A stretch of 64,000 bases of DNA, taken from the NCBI GenBank assembly GCA_963556495.2, contig OY747707.1, positions 3,195,001 to 3,259,000 on the forward strand, given 5' to 3'. Positions 32,225 to 43,128 of this stretch are shown in pieces. Position numbers and translations under genes: made by a program. How positions within the stretch are numbered: position 1 is the first letter of the stretch; each line of letters begins with the position of its first letter. Source of the DNA: Valencia hispanica (lineage: Eukaryota; Chordata; Actinopteri; Cyprinodontiformes; Valenciidae). A model generated the notes under the pieces. The model was not told the DNA's origin. It saw only the letters and a program-made list of their open reading frames with translations, and made no database searches.

Positions 32225-32850
32225 AAATTAGCTTTATTAAATATTAGGTCTTTATCAGGAAAGTCATTCCTAATCAACAAAGACATCACTGAACATACAC
32301 GCCCTTTTTAAATCAGAAACCTGGCTAGAAGTAAATAATGAAACATCTGCACCGATAGAATCCACTCCTTCAAATTACAATTCTTTAAGCGAGAGCAGGA
32401 AACACGGACGAGGTAGAGGCGTAGCCACAGTTTCCCATTACTCAGCTAACTTTAAAAAGGTATCCCTGGGCACATTTGACTTTTATGAATACCTAGCCAC
32501 CCAGATAAATTAGCCCCAAAAAGTTTTATTCCTGAAAATGTATCGATTATGACCAATTAATTATTGTGGGGGACTTCTACATCCATAACGACAACCCCCA
32601 AGATAGACAAGCAAAAACATGAGGTGACACTCTGCATAAATTCAGCCTGACACAGTATGTAAAACAACCAACACACAATCAAGGAAACACTCTGGACTTA
32701 ATTATCAGCAACGGTTTAAATATATCTCATTTCTCGGAAATTGATATTGCGCTATCTGACCATTTATCTGTTTTCTTTGATAGTACCGTCTCTGCTAAAC
32801 CATATAGCCACAGTGAGACCACTGTAAAAAAGCGTTTTCTCACAGACAGT
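32225..32850 (+). pseudogene. L2 copy E2 endonuclease
   Basis: Broken plus-strand frames read LALLNIRSLSGKSFLINKDI, YDQLIIVGDFYIHNDNPQD (about 32548) and LDLIISNGLNISH with the catalytic LSDHLSVFF (32754-32780). These are the AP-endonuclease boxes. A residue at the usual N of GDFN is Y here. Several stops make it inactive. Confidence 0.75.
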
Positions 32851-33042
32851 TAAGTTGAAACCTTTAAACGTATTTACCCTCCCACCTTACCCCCTCATCT
32901 CCCAACTCCAACTCAGTAAACAAACTGGTAGATAATTTCCTCGTGAAAATCTCAGACATCACTGATTCCTTTGCTCCAACTAAAGTGAAAGCAGTCTCAG
33001 GTAGAAGGAAGTCTCTGTGGACAATCGAGCCACTGGTAAGTA

Positions 33043-34260
33043 GTGAAAAAAGGGAGTGTCGACGAGCAGAGACATTATGGCGGAAAACTCGACTGTAGGT
33101 TCACAGAGATCTACAAAGAGATGAATATAACAGATGCTAGGGGAACTTTCTTCTCTGAAATCATTAACAGAAACAGTACCAATGCACAGACTCTATTTTC
33201 AACAGTGGACAGACCAACTAATCCTCCAGTGACAGCAGACCCTGAACTAAATTCTACCAGGGCCTGCAATGAATTAGCAGCTTTTTCACTGAAAAGAGTA
33301 ACTAGTCAGTCTATACCTCAGTACCAAATCCACTACCAGTGTCATCCCCAATCATCATCTATGTAGAGAAAATGTCTGAATTCCAGTAATTAAACAAAAA
33401 AACCTTGAATAAATCATTAACTAATTAAGCTCCTTCTCTTGCTTTCTTGATATCCTACCCACAATTTTCCTTTAGAAAGTGTTCCCTGTCATTGGGTCTG
33501 ATCTGATTCAAATAGTGAACTCATCCCTCCTGTCAGGTCTCTTCCCCCAGGCATTAAAAACAGCTGTTGTTAAACCACTGTTAAAGAATAATAATCTGGA
33601 AACATGTTGACGTAGAACTACAGGCCAATCTCTTCCATTCATCAGTGAGATAATTGAAAAAGCTGTATCAGTAGTTAAATAGCTTCCTAACAATGACCAA
33701 CCACTTTGATGTTTTTCAGTCTGATTCCCGAGTTTTTAATGACATCTGCATAAATATAGACTGTGGTAGAACCACAGTGCTGGTCATGTGCAACCTCAGT
33801 GCAGCATTTGACACAGTTGATCATTATATAATATTGGAACCACTGGAGAGCTGGGTCAGACTCTTTGGTACAGAACTTGGCTAGATCGAGTCTTAGCTAA
33901 AGAACAGGGACTTCTTTATTTAAATATTAAACTTTTCATCAGCACAAACCAAAAATCACACGTGGGGTGCCCCAGGGCTCTATCTTGGGGCCCCTCTTAT
34001 TTAACATCTACATGCTCCCATTAGCCCCAATTATAAGAGCCAATGAGATTAGCTACCATAACTATGCAGATGATACTCAGCTCTACATTACGATGTCGCC
34101 AGGTGACTTTGAACCCATCCAAACCTTAAGCAAATGCATCGAGCAAATCAATGGATGGATGTGCCATAACTTTCTCCAGCTGAACAGAAAGAAAACAGAA
34201 GTAATTACTTTTGGACCTAAAGAGGAACGATCAAGAGTCAGCACAGCTTCAGGTAATATG
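33043..34260 (+). pseudogene. L2 copy E2 linker and reverse transcriptase
   Basis: The linker frame (33043-33366) ends in FFSEIINRNSTNAQTLFSTV and VTADPELNSTRACNELAAF. The RT follows in at least three frames: AVVKPLLKNNNLE (33560), LSAAFDTVDHYIILE (33790-33840), then 33967-34269 with [20 protein letters not shown] and [14 protein letters not shown]. The active site is intact but the frame is not. Confidence 0.8.
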
Positions 34261-34515
34261 ATTGGGTAAGCCGTATTGTGTCATTTCCTGTTGTCGCTAT
34301 TGCACTCTGTGGAGCCTTTCGTTGCTCAGACTCTCTTGAATTTATCTAGTTTTCTCTGTGCTGAGGCCTTTCTAAGTTATTTTAACACACAACCACACTA
34401 AAACATAAGATTTCTAGTGGTGCACTTTACGTCTTGGGAACTCCTTGTGTTTCACAAAGTTTTTCTTGGCGTGTTAAGGTCTCGCTAGCTTAGTTAGCTT
34501 AGCTTCATTGCTGCT

Positions 34516-35264
34516 ATGGCTACTCCTCTTCTCTCTCTCATATCTCATTCTCAGACTAAATATTCTCCTCTTTCTTGCTCTTTGCGTAAATTTTTTAGTT
34601 ACTTCCCAGCTCCCTTTAGTGATAATGGTAACTGTAATAAATGTAAATTTTTTTTAGCTTTGGAGGTGAGGGTGTCAGGAGTTAAAAACAAGCAGATAGC
34701 CGAGGCCCATTAGCCAGCGCAGAGCCAACGAGAAACAGATTTTCCACACTCAGCGACAAAGCCGCTGAGAAGCCGACCCTGGTAATCGGCAGCTCCACAG
34801 ACAATAACGTGGCATTAGAGACACTATTGACCACAGTCAAATGCTCACCAGGGGCCAGAAGGGGCGATATTAAATCCCACCTGAAACTGCTGGCTAAAGA
34901 TAAGCGTAAATACAGTAGGATTGTTATTCTCACTGGCAGTAATGACACCCGTTTACGCCAATCGGAGGTCACTAAAATGAGTGTTGCTTCGATGTGTAAG
35001 TTTGCGAAAACAATGTCAGACTATGTAATCTTTTCTGGTCCCCTGCCCGATCGGACCAGTGACGACATGTTTAGTTGCATGCTGTCATTCCACCAATGGT
35101 TGTCTGGGTCATGTCCTGCAAACGATGTGGGCTACATTGATAACTGGCGAACATTTTGGGGAAAACCTGGTCTGATCCGGAGAGATGCCTTCCATCCCAC
35201 TTTGGATGAAGCAGCTCTTCTTTCTAGAAAACTGGACAGATTTATTAGTCCTCCAAAACACTGA
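34516..35264 (+). pseudogene. LINE C ORF1 copy 2 with near-complete SGNH esterase domain
   Basis: The first frame (34516-34713) reads MATPLLSLISHSQ, then GNCNKCK, and a weakened coiled coil. After a shift, one frame runs from about 34720 to 35264. It carries LVIGSST (34779-34799, block I serine), GSNDTR (34935-34952, block III N-D) and RDAFHPT (35181-35201, block V D-x-x-H), so Ser, Asn, Asp and His candidates are all present. ORF1 esterases occur in CR1/L2 LINEs. Because of the shift it is called a pseudogene, although the esterase part is open. Confidence 0.75.
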
Positions 35265-35427
35265 CAACCCAGGGTCCAGACCAGGAAGCAGAGTCGTAGT
35301 TTAGCCCACCCCTCACCCTAACCCTCTACTGTTACCCACCCATTACCCCATAGAAACAGGGTCTTGCCCATAGACAAAATCAAATGGATTAAAATTTAAC
35401 CTAACGAAAGCAAATCATGAAAATCTC

Positions 35428-36032
35428 ATGAAGATAAATAGGACTTTGACTAAACATAAAAATTATACTATTAAATGTGGTTTTCTGAACCCAAGATCTC
35501 TCTCCTCAAAGACGTTTTTAGTAAATTACCTGATTTGTGATATTCAAAGTAATCTGTTTTGTCTTACAGAAACCTGGTTGCAGCAGGAGGATTATGTCAG
35601 TATAAATGAATCAACTCCTTCCAATTATTTACAATTTCACATTCCTAGAAGTACTGGACGAGGAGGAGTTGCAACCATTTTTCAATCTGATTTACTAATT
35701 AATCCCAGGAAAATTTGATAGCTACAGTTCTTTTCAACATCTAATCCTTATTTCTCCTCATCCAATTCGCAAAACATTAAGACCACTTTTGTTTGTGGTT
35801 TTGTATCAGCCACCAGGCCCTTACTCTCAATTCCTGGATCAGATCTCACATTTTTTTATCGAATTTAGTATTAAATACTAATAATGTCATTATAGGGGGG
35901 GATTTCAATAATCATCTGGACACTGAAAGTGATGGCCTAAATTCAGCCTTTAATGCTATCTTAGACTGAATTGGCTTTACTCAAAAAGTACAGGAACCCA
36001 CCCCCTCGGGTCAGCACTTTGGACCTTGTACT
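35428..36032 (+). pseudogene. LINE C endonuclease copy 2, N-terminal part
   Basis: The frame 35428-35718 reads [38 protein letters not shown] and [15 protein letters not shown]. Shifted frames continue with VIIGGDFNNHLDTESDGLN (35887-35945) and GFTQKVQEPTPSGQH. It is cut at 36032 after the LDLVL-equivalent. Confidence 0.75.
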
Positions 36033-36080
36033 GACATCGAGAGTTGAGTGTGAGAAAAAAAAACAGTCCACCCACATAAC

Positions 36081-36796
36081 CCGGTGTTTTGTCGAAGAGT
36101 GCAAGGTCGTCGAAAAAAGCAAGCGCGCACCCGAGCTTGCCTGACTCGACAGCGGCATCTGTCAAGTTGTGCAAGATCATAGAAAAAACCAAGCTCCAAT
36201 ATCTGTTTATGTGTCTGCATACATACATCTACTTTGGAATGACCATTAGGTAAACGTAGCCTTCAATAGATTGATACATTTAAAGGTTGAAAATGTATTC
36301 AGTATAAATATCAAGTTGCACAAGATCATCAAAAAAAAAGCAAGCTCCAATATCTGTCGCCGGTGTCATCAAAATAATTAGTTTATGTGTCTGCATACAT
36401 ACTTCTACTTTGGTATGGCCATTAGGTAAACGTAGCCTTCAATAGATTGATACATTTAAAAGTTGAAAATGTATTCAGTATAAATATATTAATAGGCCTA
36501 TAGCTGTCAGTGATACAAGTATTTGAACTGAACATCATTTGTTAAGGTCTTGTAGCCTAACATATCAGGACTATTTAATGATAAGATAATTACGTATTTC
36601 TTACAAATGGCTCTTTTAATAAAAAAAAGGAAAAACCTGCTGCATTTCAAGGGTCTGAAGTTGCTTGCATTCCTCGATGGGGTCAACAAAGGATTTTGTG
36701 GTCGCACGCGCCCTACGAGGTATGACGCGCTTTGCGCATGCTCAGTAGCACCACCTTGCCTTTTTCGACACCTTGCTCTATTCGACAGAAAACCGG
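36081..36796. mobile_element. 0.7-kb MITE with CCGGT termini and repeated subterminal motif
   Basis: The left end (CCGGTGTTTTGTCGAAGAG, 36081-36099) and the inverse of the right end (ACCGGTTTTCTGTCGAATAG, ending 36797) are imperfect inverted repeats of about 43 bp. The terminal motif, TGCAAGATCAT-A-GAAAAAA type, recurs twice inside at 36163 and 36312 as the start of two tandem units of about 149 bp, the second with about 25 bp extra. It lies inside LINE C. 48 bp between the host break (36033) and the left terminus are unexplained, and no target duplication is clear. The superfamily is not assigned. Confidence 0.65.
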
Positions 36797-37230
36797 TTCT
36801 GTCTGACCACTTTTTAGATAACTTTTGAATTTACTTTAACTGACCATCTTAAATCTGAAAGAAGATTTAATTACAGTAGAGCTTTATCAGACAATGCTGT
36901 AACAACTTTTAAAGAATCTATTCCATTCTTATTTTCCTCAGTGTCTTAGGGTAACTATCTATAACCCCTCCAAAATTGATGATCTGGTTCATAGCGTTAC
37001 TTCTTCATTGCGTTTGGCATTAGACAGTGTAGCCCCCTTAAAAAAAGAAAGTGACTAGCCATACGAGGCTCACTCCTTGATTTAATGCAGAGTTGAATAC
37101 TTTAAAGCAGAATATTAGGAAATTGGAGAGAAAATGGCGCTGCTCACAACTAGAGGATTCCTATTTAGCCTAGTAGCCTAGTCCTAAGAGAATCTAAAAT
37201 GAGCGAAAAAAGGCGGTTTCTATAAATGAC
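36797..37230 (+). pseudogene. LINE C endonuclease end and linker, copy 2
   Basis: The host LINE resumes with SVLSDHF (the SDH box, 36800-36820) and continues in broken frames with FNYSRALSDNAVTTF, PLKKRK and KLERKWRCSQLEDS. This is the endonuclease-to-RT linker. The RT is absent. Confidence 0.65.
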
Positions 37231-38028
37231 AGAGAGAAAGATGAAAAGAAGACGTGTTTATTAGGAAGTCTGTCATCTACTGACACGTTCTGAGGAAAAT
37301 CAGGAAAAAGAAGACATGATGGAGGATGGTGATTCAATGAACCTATTCGGTGGGGATTGTATTAGCTACACAACACAACCTGAGGCTAGCTGTAGCAGCA
37401 GCTCAGACTGGGTTTATCCGGTGTGGGAGGCAGCATTGTGGGGAACAGTTAACGTAAATGCTTACGCTGTTGTTATCGATGGTGGAGCTGCTGCTTTTAA
37501 TAATCGGGCGACCAGATATCCAGCTTCATCCCGTGATCGAGGTTTGGGTGGTAAAGTGACCCAAACCTAATGATCTGTTGTCACTTCCCAAGTGGAGAAA
37601 AAGTTTCTTCAGACTGGATCACATGTTCACCGACCACAGGTAGGCTAATACGTTTTGTTTCCCCTGCATCTTATTTGGAGCAAATAAAACCAGTACATTA
37701 GTGGTTTCTCTGACTGGAAACACTGGGAATGTGTGTGTGACCATGAGGAAAGCTCTGATCGTTGCATCAGTGCTGCTAGCATCAGCCACTGGTAGCAGGA
37801 CAGAAAGCTAAACTGGACCAGCTGGAGGGAGGTTCTGCTCAGGCTGGTCGTTGCTGTCAGTCAGTTCTTAGGTGAAAGAGGTTTCTGTGGTGATGATGAA
37901 TTACTTGGATCAGCACATAGTGTTAAGTTTGTGGCATTTATCTGTCAGTTTGGTCATTTTTTTAGTGAACTCATAAAGAGGTGGACAGAAAGGCTGGGGC
38001 AGCACATCATGGAGGACAGAGTCAAAAG
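37231..38028. other. Unclassified stretch with small open frames
   Basis: No family was recognised. An 84-codon plus-strand frame (37316-37570, starting MMEDGDSMNLFGG) has no motif I know. A 22-codon frame at 37743-37811 begins MRKALIVASVLLASATG. CAGGTAGGC at 37637-37645 could be a splice donor. It has no duplicate in the window, unlike most of the rest. Confidence 0.4.
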
Positions 38029-38264
38029 TAGGGATGCACCGATCAAAACATTTGCAGCAATACAGATATTTGATGTTATTGCTCTTATGGCCAATAACTA
38101 TTATTTACAATGTTATAAATATAACATTAATTTCTTACAAAGATAGAAATAAATAGTGAATTTTAATATTGGCTCAGTTTTACTTATCGGACCAAAACAA
38201 TATCTTAAAAAATGACTAACATCGGCAGATACCGATGTTGGTGTCAATACATTGTGCATTCCTA
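38029..38264. mobile_element. 236-bp hAT-type MITE
   Basis: The ends TAGGGATGCACCGAT and (inverse) TAGGAATGCACAAT form a terminal inverted repeat. Flanks GTCAAAAG (38021-38028) and GACAAGAG (38265-38272) match at 6 of 8 bases, consistent with an aged 8-bp duplication. The body is AT-rich and non-coding. Confidence 0.65.
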
Positions 38265-39780
38265 GACAAGAGAACTGTTCTCATGGTTTTAGTTATGAAA
38301 AACAGGAGAAGAGGAGGAAAGAGACAGTAGAGGAGGATGGAGAAACAGGAGTTTAGAGATACAGGTTTATTAAACACTATTATGTAAAAGGAAAATCATT
38401 TGATTTTACTTTGCATTCATTTTCCATTTATGATCAAATGCTTTAAGGTATGAGTCAAGTTTACTTAAACTGATTGCACTATTTTTTATCAATAAAAGAG
38501 AAAGGAAAATAGGGGAAAGACAGACAGAGAAACAGAAGGGCAGCATTGGAGAGCTGAGAAGCAAAATAACTGAAGGAGTGTTTTGAGAGAGAAGAGGAGA
38601 GACAGAAAAGAAAAATTAACAAGTATGAATGAGTTTTTGTGATTAAGTTATGGAACAATCTGAATTGTAGATGGTGGAGGTGAGATCAAGGAGGATGTGT
38701 TACACATCTTGATATTGTTGCCCTCAGATGAGCAATGTAGTCTTACAAGACTGTAGTGAAAATCCTATTTAAATGATATAATTTTTTTGGCGGCGAGGGG
38801 GCCTTTTGAACATTTTTTGCCAAGTGGACCCTGCCAACATAATCCGGCCCTGCACCTGTCCTACGTGAAGGAACTGACTATTTCTTTGTCGTATTTTTTC
38901 GGTGTTGCAATTTGTAGACGGTCCCTGCGCATTTGCGCACCAGCAGGCTCTGCATAGAGGCCAATGAAAGCCTCCCCGCTCGGAGGACGGCTCATTTTGA
39001 GGAAAATACGATTGTAGCTTGCAGTCTACCTTGCTGTGATGATGTGTCGGTTTCGTAAAAGCTATGCTCCGATGATAGGTTATTGATCCGCAAAAGCCGA
39101 ATCTGTGAATATTTTTCTAACTTTACCGAAGTCAATCACTTGCCAACTTTAGCTTTGTTGAGTTTTTTTACTCCAAGAATGAAGCTTCCTAAATAAACGC
39201 CTTAAAATCTTAATCTGCATCGACATCATTAAACGTTAGTATCGCCAGGTCTTCATACCTATCCGGTGTAAGATGATCTGGGGTGTCCGGGTTAAATCCA
39301 GCAGTCTGCGCTGATCATCCATCTCTTACTCGGACTTGAAGACTTCTTTAAACTCTGTGAATGTTTCGTCAGCAAGAGTTAACTGTTTGTTGAAGCTGGA
39401 TTGCAGATATTCTCACCGCAAACACTCACACGTTCAGCCACAGATGATCAAACTCTCTAGAGTGACTCCATGCGGAAGGGAAGCTAACGCTGCTAGCATC
39501 ACGTCTTTCTTCTTGTTGCCAAACAAGTCATTACCGCCACCAACTGGTCTGGAGGGGAACCTGCATTATCATTTTAGGGCGAGATCGTTTAATACAAATG
39601 TGTTAGTCTAAGATAATTAAATATTAACTGATACATTTTACTTTATGATTTATTTCTGGATTTCTTATGTCAGTTTCACTGAAGCTGATAATTAATTCTG
39701 CTGATGTTTTCATTTCAATTAACACCATAATGTTTTCCTACTCATAGTTAATCATTAAGTCCATCATGTTTACTGTGTAC
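38265..39780. other. Unclassified stretch, no confident gene
   Basis: Bases 38290-38620 are purine-rich (GGAGAAGAGGAGGAAAGAG). Bases 38860-39600 are richer in CpG. Around 39520-39560 the minus strand reads CAGTTGGTGGCGGTAATGAC, a phrase I associate with common fish repeats. A 91-codon frame at 39336-39611 has no recognisable domain. Part may be the 5' end of a DNA transposon whose later part is repeat Z. Confidence 0.35.
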
Positions 39781-40195
39781 AGTGTTTGTTGACTTTCTAT
39801 TAAGATGTCTGGTCTGCTTTCTGAATGGTTTCTTTGTAAACTTACTAATTATGAACTGGAATCTGAACAAATTACTGATTTTAATGGTTCTGTGTATGAA
39901 CCCACTGGACAGCTGATAATATCACAAGCATTTCTCCTATGAAACTGAAAGTCCATCATCTATCCTTTTCCCTACCTTGATATTAAACTCTGTTATAATC
40001 AACACATTTATCTTACAGTGACGATGTCTGAAAGAAAGCTTAGTTCTTCTGTGTCTTCTTCAGGAATAGGGCTGCTAAAATATGCAGACCCCACACATCC
40101 TGGTACAAATTCTTCAGGTGTTTACCTTCAGGTCAGCACTACACAGCGATTTTTCCAAAAATCAGCTTCCACGGAGATAGTTTCTCCCCCCAAGC
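39781..40195 (+). repeat. Repeat Z, copy 1, with acceptor-preceded open frame
   Basis: Matches 55558-55976. A polypyrimidine run and CTTACAG (40012-40018) precede ATGTCTGAAAGAAAGC at 40024. The frame encodes MSERKLSSSVSSSGIGLLKY, then ADPTHPGTNSSG and FFQKSASTE, ending at 40206. The duplicate has the same acceptor and a related frame with several substitutions. The family is unknown; a transposase N-terminal exon is one possibility. Confidence 0.5.
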
Positions 40196-41109
40196 TGTCT
40201 CTGTGATGAACACAATTAACACCTTACGGCCAGAGTGACAACTATTCTACTGCAAATCAATATGACCATCTCTTCACTGTCACGTGTACATTGTTTGTTT
40301 TTTCCAGATTTCCTAAAAAATCTATATATTTACATTTTGCACACTGTGAGAAATGTTGTTCTGCATCTGCAAAGGGAGCCAGACTGTCTTCACCAATGTT
40401 ATGATCTTTTTTGTCTTTGGTGAAAAAAAACTGGTCTAGTGTCTCTTGGCTGGAAGTGTATTTTATTTTTATTTCTTTTACAGATGTGGCTCTCATATAA
40501 TACAAATGATGTTAATAAACATGACTAAGAGATTTCCACCTTAACAGTGCCTTGTAATTTCTTTTCCCATAACAGGAAATAAAGATGATCCTAATATTGT
40601 TATGCCATGTATGAATTCAGACACTATTGACAAATTATTTGCAATTCTGTTTTTGTTTTAGTTATCAGCACTCTTTTTCCAACTTAGGGTTCCTGATGTT
40701 TATTGTACAAATATATACTGTTCAAATTGCTAAAATCCCTCTGAAAAGTAAAGAGGAGGCAAAAAGTCTTGAAATAAAAATGCTTTTCCATAGTTATCAG
40801 GAGCGACTAAAAGCCAATTCCATACTTTTTTAGACTGCATGGGAACCCAGACTGTTTGAAACATTCTTAATCCAGTTCAGGGTTGAAGGAATACCAGTGA
40901 ACATGCGTTTGGACAGTGGAAAGGAAACCAAAGCGATGGGATAAGACCCACCAACACACAGGGAGGACTTCCATCAAAGGAGTTTTCTCTCCGTAGAAGT
41001 TACAACTGGCCTGCTGATTTTCTGTTTGCTTTCTAGAAAAAGCCACTAGAAAAGCTACATCCGCCTCCATGTGTACTCTGTCTTTCAGCCTATTAAGCGA
41101 TGTGAATAA
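40196..41109. repeat. Unclassified repeat X, copy 2
   Basis: Corresponds to 12190-13029 but with about 160 extra bp (40745-40912). Here repeat X follows repeat Z directly, whereas in copy 1 it follows a LINE C fragment. X and Z may therefore be parts of one larger element. No protein was recognised. Confidence 0.55.
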
Positions 41110-41535
41110 GTCTTTTTTGTTGTTTTCAAAAATAGCCTTAGTGAATTAAAAATGCAGTTTTCAAATAATCATTTAGTTAAGTGGAAAACTTTTACCCAAA
41201 CTAACCTGGGCTTCAGTAAGAAATAAAAAAAAGCTCCCTAAACCTAATAACTGGTCGTGCCACCCTTATCAAGGAGATTTTTACGTCACTGTGGAGGGCT
41301 TCTGGCCCACTTTAATTCAACCACATTTCAGGGTTTTTAAGTCAGATCAGCTTGTTCAGGGTGATGCCACAGCATAACAACTCGATTTAAGTCCAGACTT
41401 TGTCTACGCCACATCAAAACCTTTTTTTAGCCGGTCAGAGACCGACAAGTTGGTGATCTTTGGGTGATTTTCCTGATTCATAAACCAAGTGTACATGCGC
41501 TTCAGCTTATAAACGAATGGCTGGATGTTCTCCTT
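41110..41535 (-). mobile_element. Tc1-like element 3' part, copy 2
   Basis: Matches 13030-13440, with the same CTAATAACTGGTCGTGCCAC and CTGTGGAGGGCTTCTGGCC phrases. It reads as a decayed Tc1 3' half on the minus strand. Confidence 0.5.
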
Positions 41536-41756
41536 TATATTTATATAAGGTTATTTACCATAACTATGCAGATGATACTCAGCTCTACTTTACGATGTTT
41601 CCTGGTTACTTTGAACCCATCCAAACCTTAAGTAAATGCATCGAGCAAATCAATGCATGGATGTGCTATAATTTTCTCAAGCTGAACAGCAACAAAACTG
41701 AAGTAATTACTTTTGGACCTAAAGAGGAACGATCAAGAGTCAGCACACAGCTTCAA
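41536..41756 (+). pseudogene. L2 RT fragment before nested insertion
   Basis: Encodes [20 protein letters not shown] and [16 protein letters not shown], matching 13441-13650. It is cut at 41756 by a minus-strand LINE tail and resumes at 42249. Confidence 0.75.
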
Positions 41757-42248
41757 GACAAGGCAAGGCAATTTTATTTCTATAGCACACTTTCAACAGC
41801 AGGGTAATCCAAGGTGCTTTACATGATTTGGTGATTTTAAAAAAAACAAAAAACAAAACAAACAGACATGGAATATAACACTGGAAATTAAAAATAAAAG
41901 AAACACACATTACACATAATACACAATAAAGCAATAGAAAGATCAATAAAGCAAGAGAGCATGAACATATTTCATACATATGACATCAATTATTTTACTC
42001 AAAGGCAATTCTAAACAGATGGGTTTTTAGTCTCGATTTAAAGCTGTTCAGAGTTTCAGCAGGTCTACACTCGTCAGGAAGTCTGTTCCAGATAAGGGGA
42101 TGGGGATGTTTAGTAGGCTAGAGTTGGAGGACCTGAGTGGTCTTGGTGGTTGGTACCGTGACAACAGGTCTTCGACATATTTTGGTGCTAAGCCATGTAA
42201 TGATTTATAAACTAGTAGGAGTATTTTGAATTCTGTTCTCTGAGCTGG
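41757..42248 (-). mobile_element. L2-group LINE 3' end nested in L2
   Basis: On the minus strand, RT C-terminal wording (EFKILLLVYKSLHGLAPKYV, LRSSNSSLLNIP) is followed by a 3' region and a GCAAGGC-type tail at 41757-41775. The surrounding plus-strand L2 continues on both sides, so this is an insertion. Part of the host (about 35 bp) was lost at the right edge. Confidence 0.75.
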
Positions 42249-42437
42249 CCCAAAATCTAGGTGTAGTAATCTACTCAGATCTGAACCTCCAAGGTCACAT
42301 AAAGGCAATAACAAGGTCAGCCTTCTATCACCTGAAGAAAATTTCTAGCATTAAAGGACTGATGTTGGAGCAGGACCTTGAAAAACTCATCCATGCGTTT
42401 ATCTTTAGTCGGATTGATTACTGCAACAGTGTTACAG
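42249..42437 (+). pseudogene. L2 RT fragment after nested insertion
   Basis: Reads the NLGVVIYSDLNLQGHIKAIT-like region and FSRIDYCNS, matching 13680-13860. It ends at the Tc1 boundary. Confidence 0.7.
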
Positions 42438-43085
42438 TCTTTTACTCAGGAGGATTATGGAGGATGAGCCCTTTGTAAATGAACATTGGTTGGCAATGAC
42501 AGAGGTCAAAGGTCACCTGTAGGTCTTCACCAGGTTTTCACACACTGTAGCTGGTATTTTGGCCCATTCTTCCATGCGGATCTTGCCCAGAGCTGTGATG
42601 TTTTGGGACTGTCGGTGGGCAACAAGGAATTTCAACTCCCTCCACAGATTCTCTATTGGATTGAGGTCTGGAGACTGGCTAGGCCACTCCAGGACCTTGA
42701 AATGCTTTTTCGTTGCCCAGGCGATGTGTTAGGGATCATTGCCATGCTGGAAGATCCAGCCACGATTCATCTTCAATCTCACTGATAGAAGGAGGTTTTT
42801 GTCCAAAATCTTCCTTAGTACGGATCAGTCGTCCTGTCCCCTTTGTAGAAAAGCAGCCCCAAAGCATAACGTTTCCACCCGCGTTTTTCACAGTGGGTAT
42901 GGTCTTCTTGGGATGTAACTCAGCACTCTTCCCCCTCCAAACATGGCGAGGGGTGTTTATACCAAAGAGTTCTATTTTGGTCTCATCTGACCACATGATG
43001 TTCTCCCAATCCTTCTCTGGATCATCCAGATGGTCTGTGGCAAACTTTAGACGGGCCTGGACATGTGCTGGCTTAAGCAAAACTG
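42438..43085 (-). pseudogene. Tc1 transposase, dead copy
   Basis: The minus-strand frame 42736-43080 begins [20 protein letters not shown], then [16 protein letters not shown] (first catalytic Asp in SDE), [10 protein letters not shown] and NVMLWGCFS. After a frameshift near 42800 the rest reads WIFQHGNDP, a stop, then [20 protein letters not shown] (catalytic Glu) and [15 protein letters not shown]. The second catalytic Asp, expected first in the DND of this box, is Gly here. The N-terminal DNA-binding half and both terminal repeats are missing. Tc1 enzymes cut and paste at TA sites; this one cannot. Confidence 0.85.
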
Positions 43086-43123
43086 GGGTAGTTATTTTTG
43101 GACCTACAGAGGAACGATCAAGA
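43086..43123 (+). pseudogene. L2 RT sliver left of ERV1
   Basis: [16 protein letters not shown] wording, equal to the L2 segment just before 13640. It continues at 46497 on the other side of the provirus, through a 5-bp CTCAG duplication. Confidence 0.7.
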
Positions 43124-43128
43124 CTCAG

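Larger units (their letters stand above)
32096..34260 (+). mobile_element. L2 copy E2, ORF2 part
   Basis: Continues the L2 interrupted by the hAT. It carries the spacer (32104-32220), endonuclease (32225-32850), linker (32930-33300) and RT (33480-34260), all in decayed frames. It is the fuller counterpart of 8808-10315, with the endonuclease still present. It stops at 34260, at the same junction with LINE C as the other copy. Confidence 0.8.
34261..36032 (+). mobile_element. LINE C, copy 2 (ORF1 esterase and endonuclease)
   Basis: Starts at the same L2 junction as copy 1. It has a 250-nt leader, ORF1 in two frames and an ORF2 endonuclease that runs to 36032, is interrupted by a MITE-bearing insertion, and resumes at 36797-37230. 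This copy retains more of ORF1 than copy 1. Confidence 0.8.

Noticed and set aside
37743..37811. 22-codon frame with signal-peptide-like sequence considered as a secreted peptide gene
   Set aside because: Too short to judge, no repeat or conservation evidence available; kept only as part of the note on 37231-39780.
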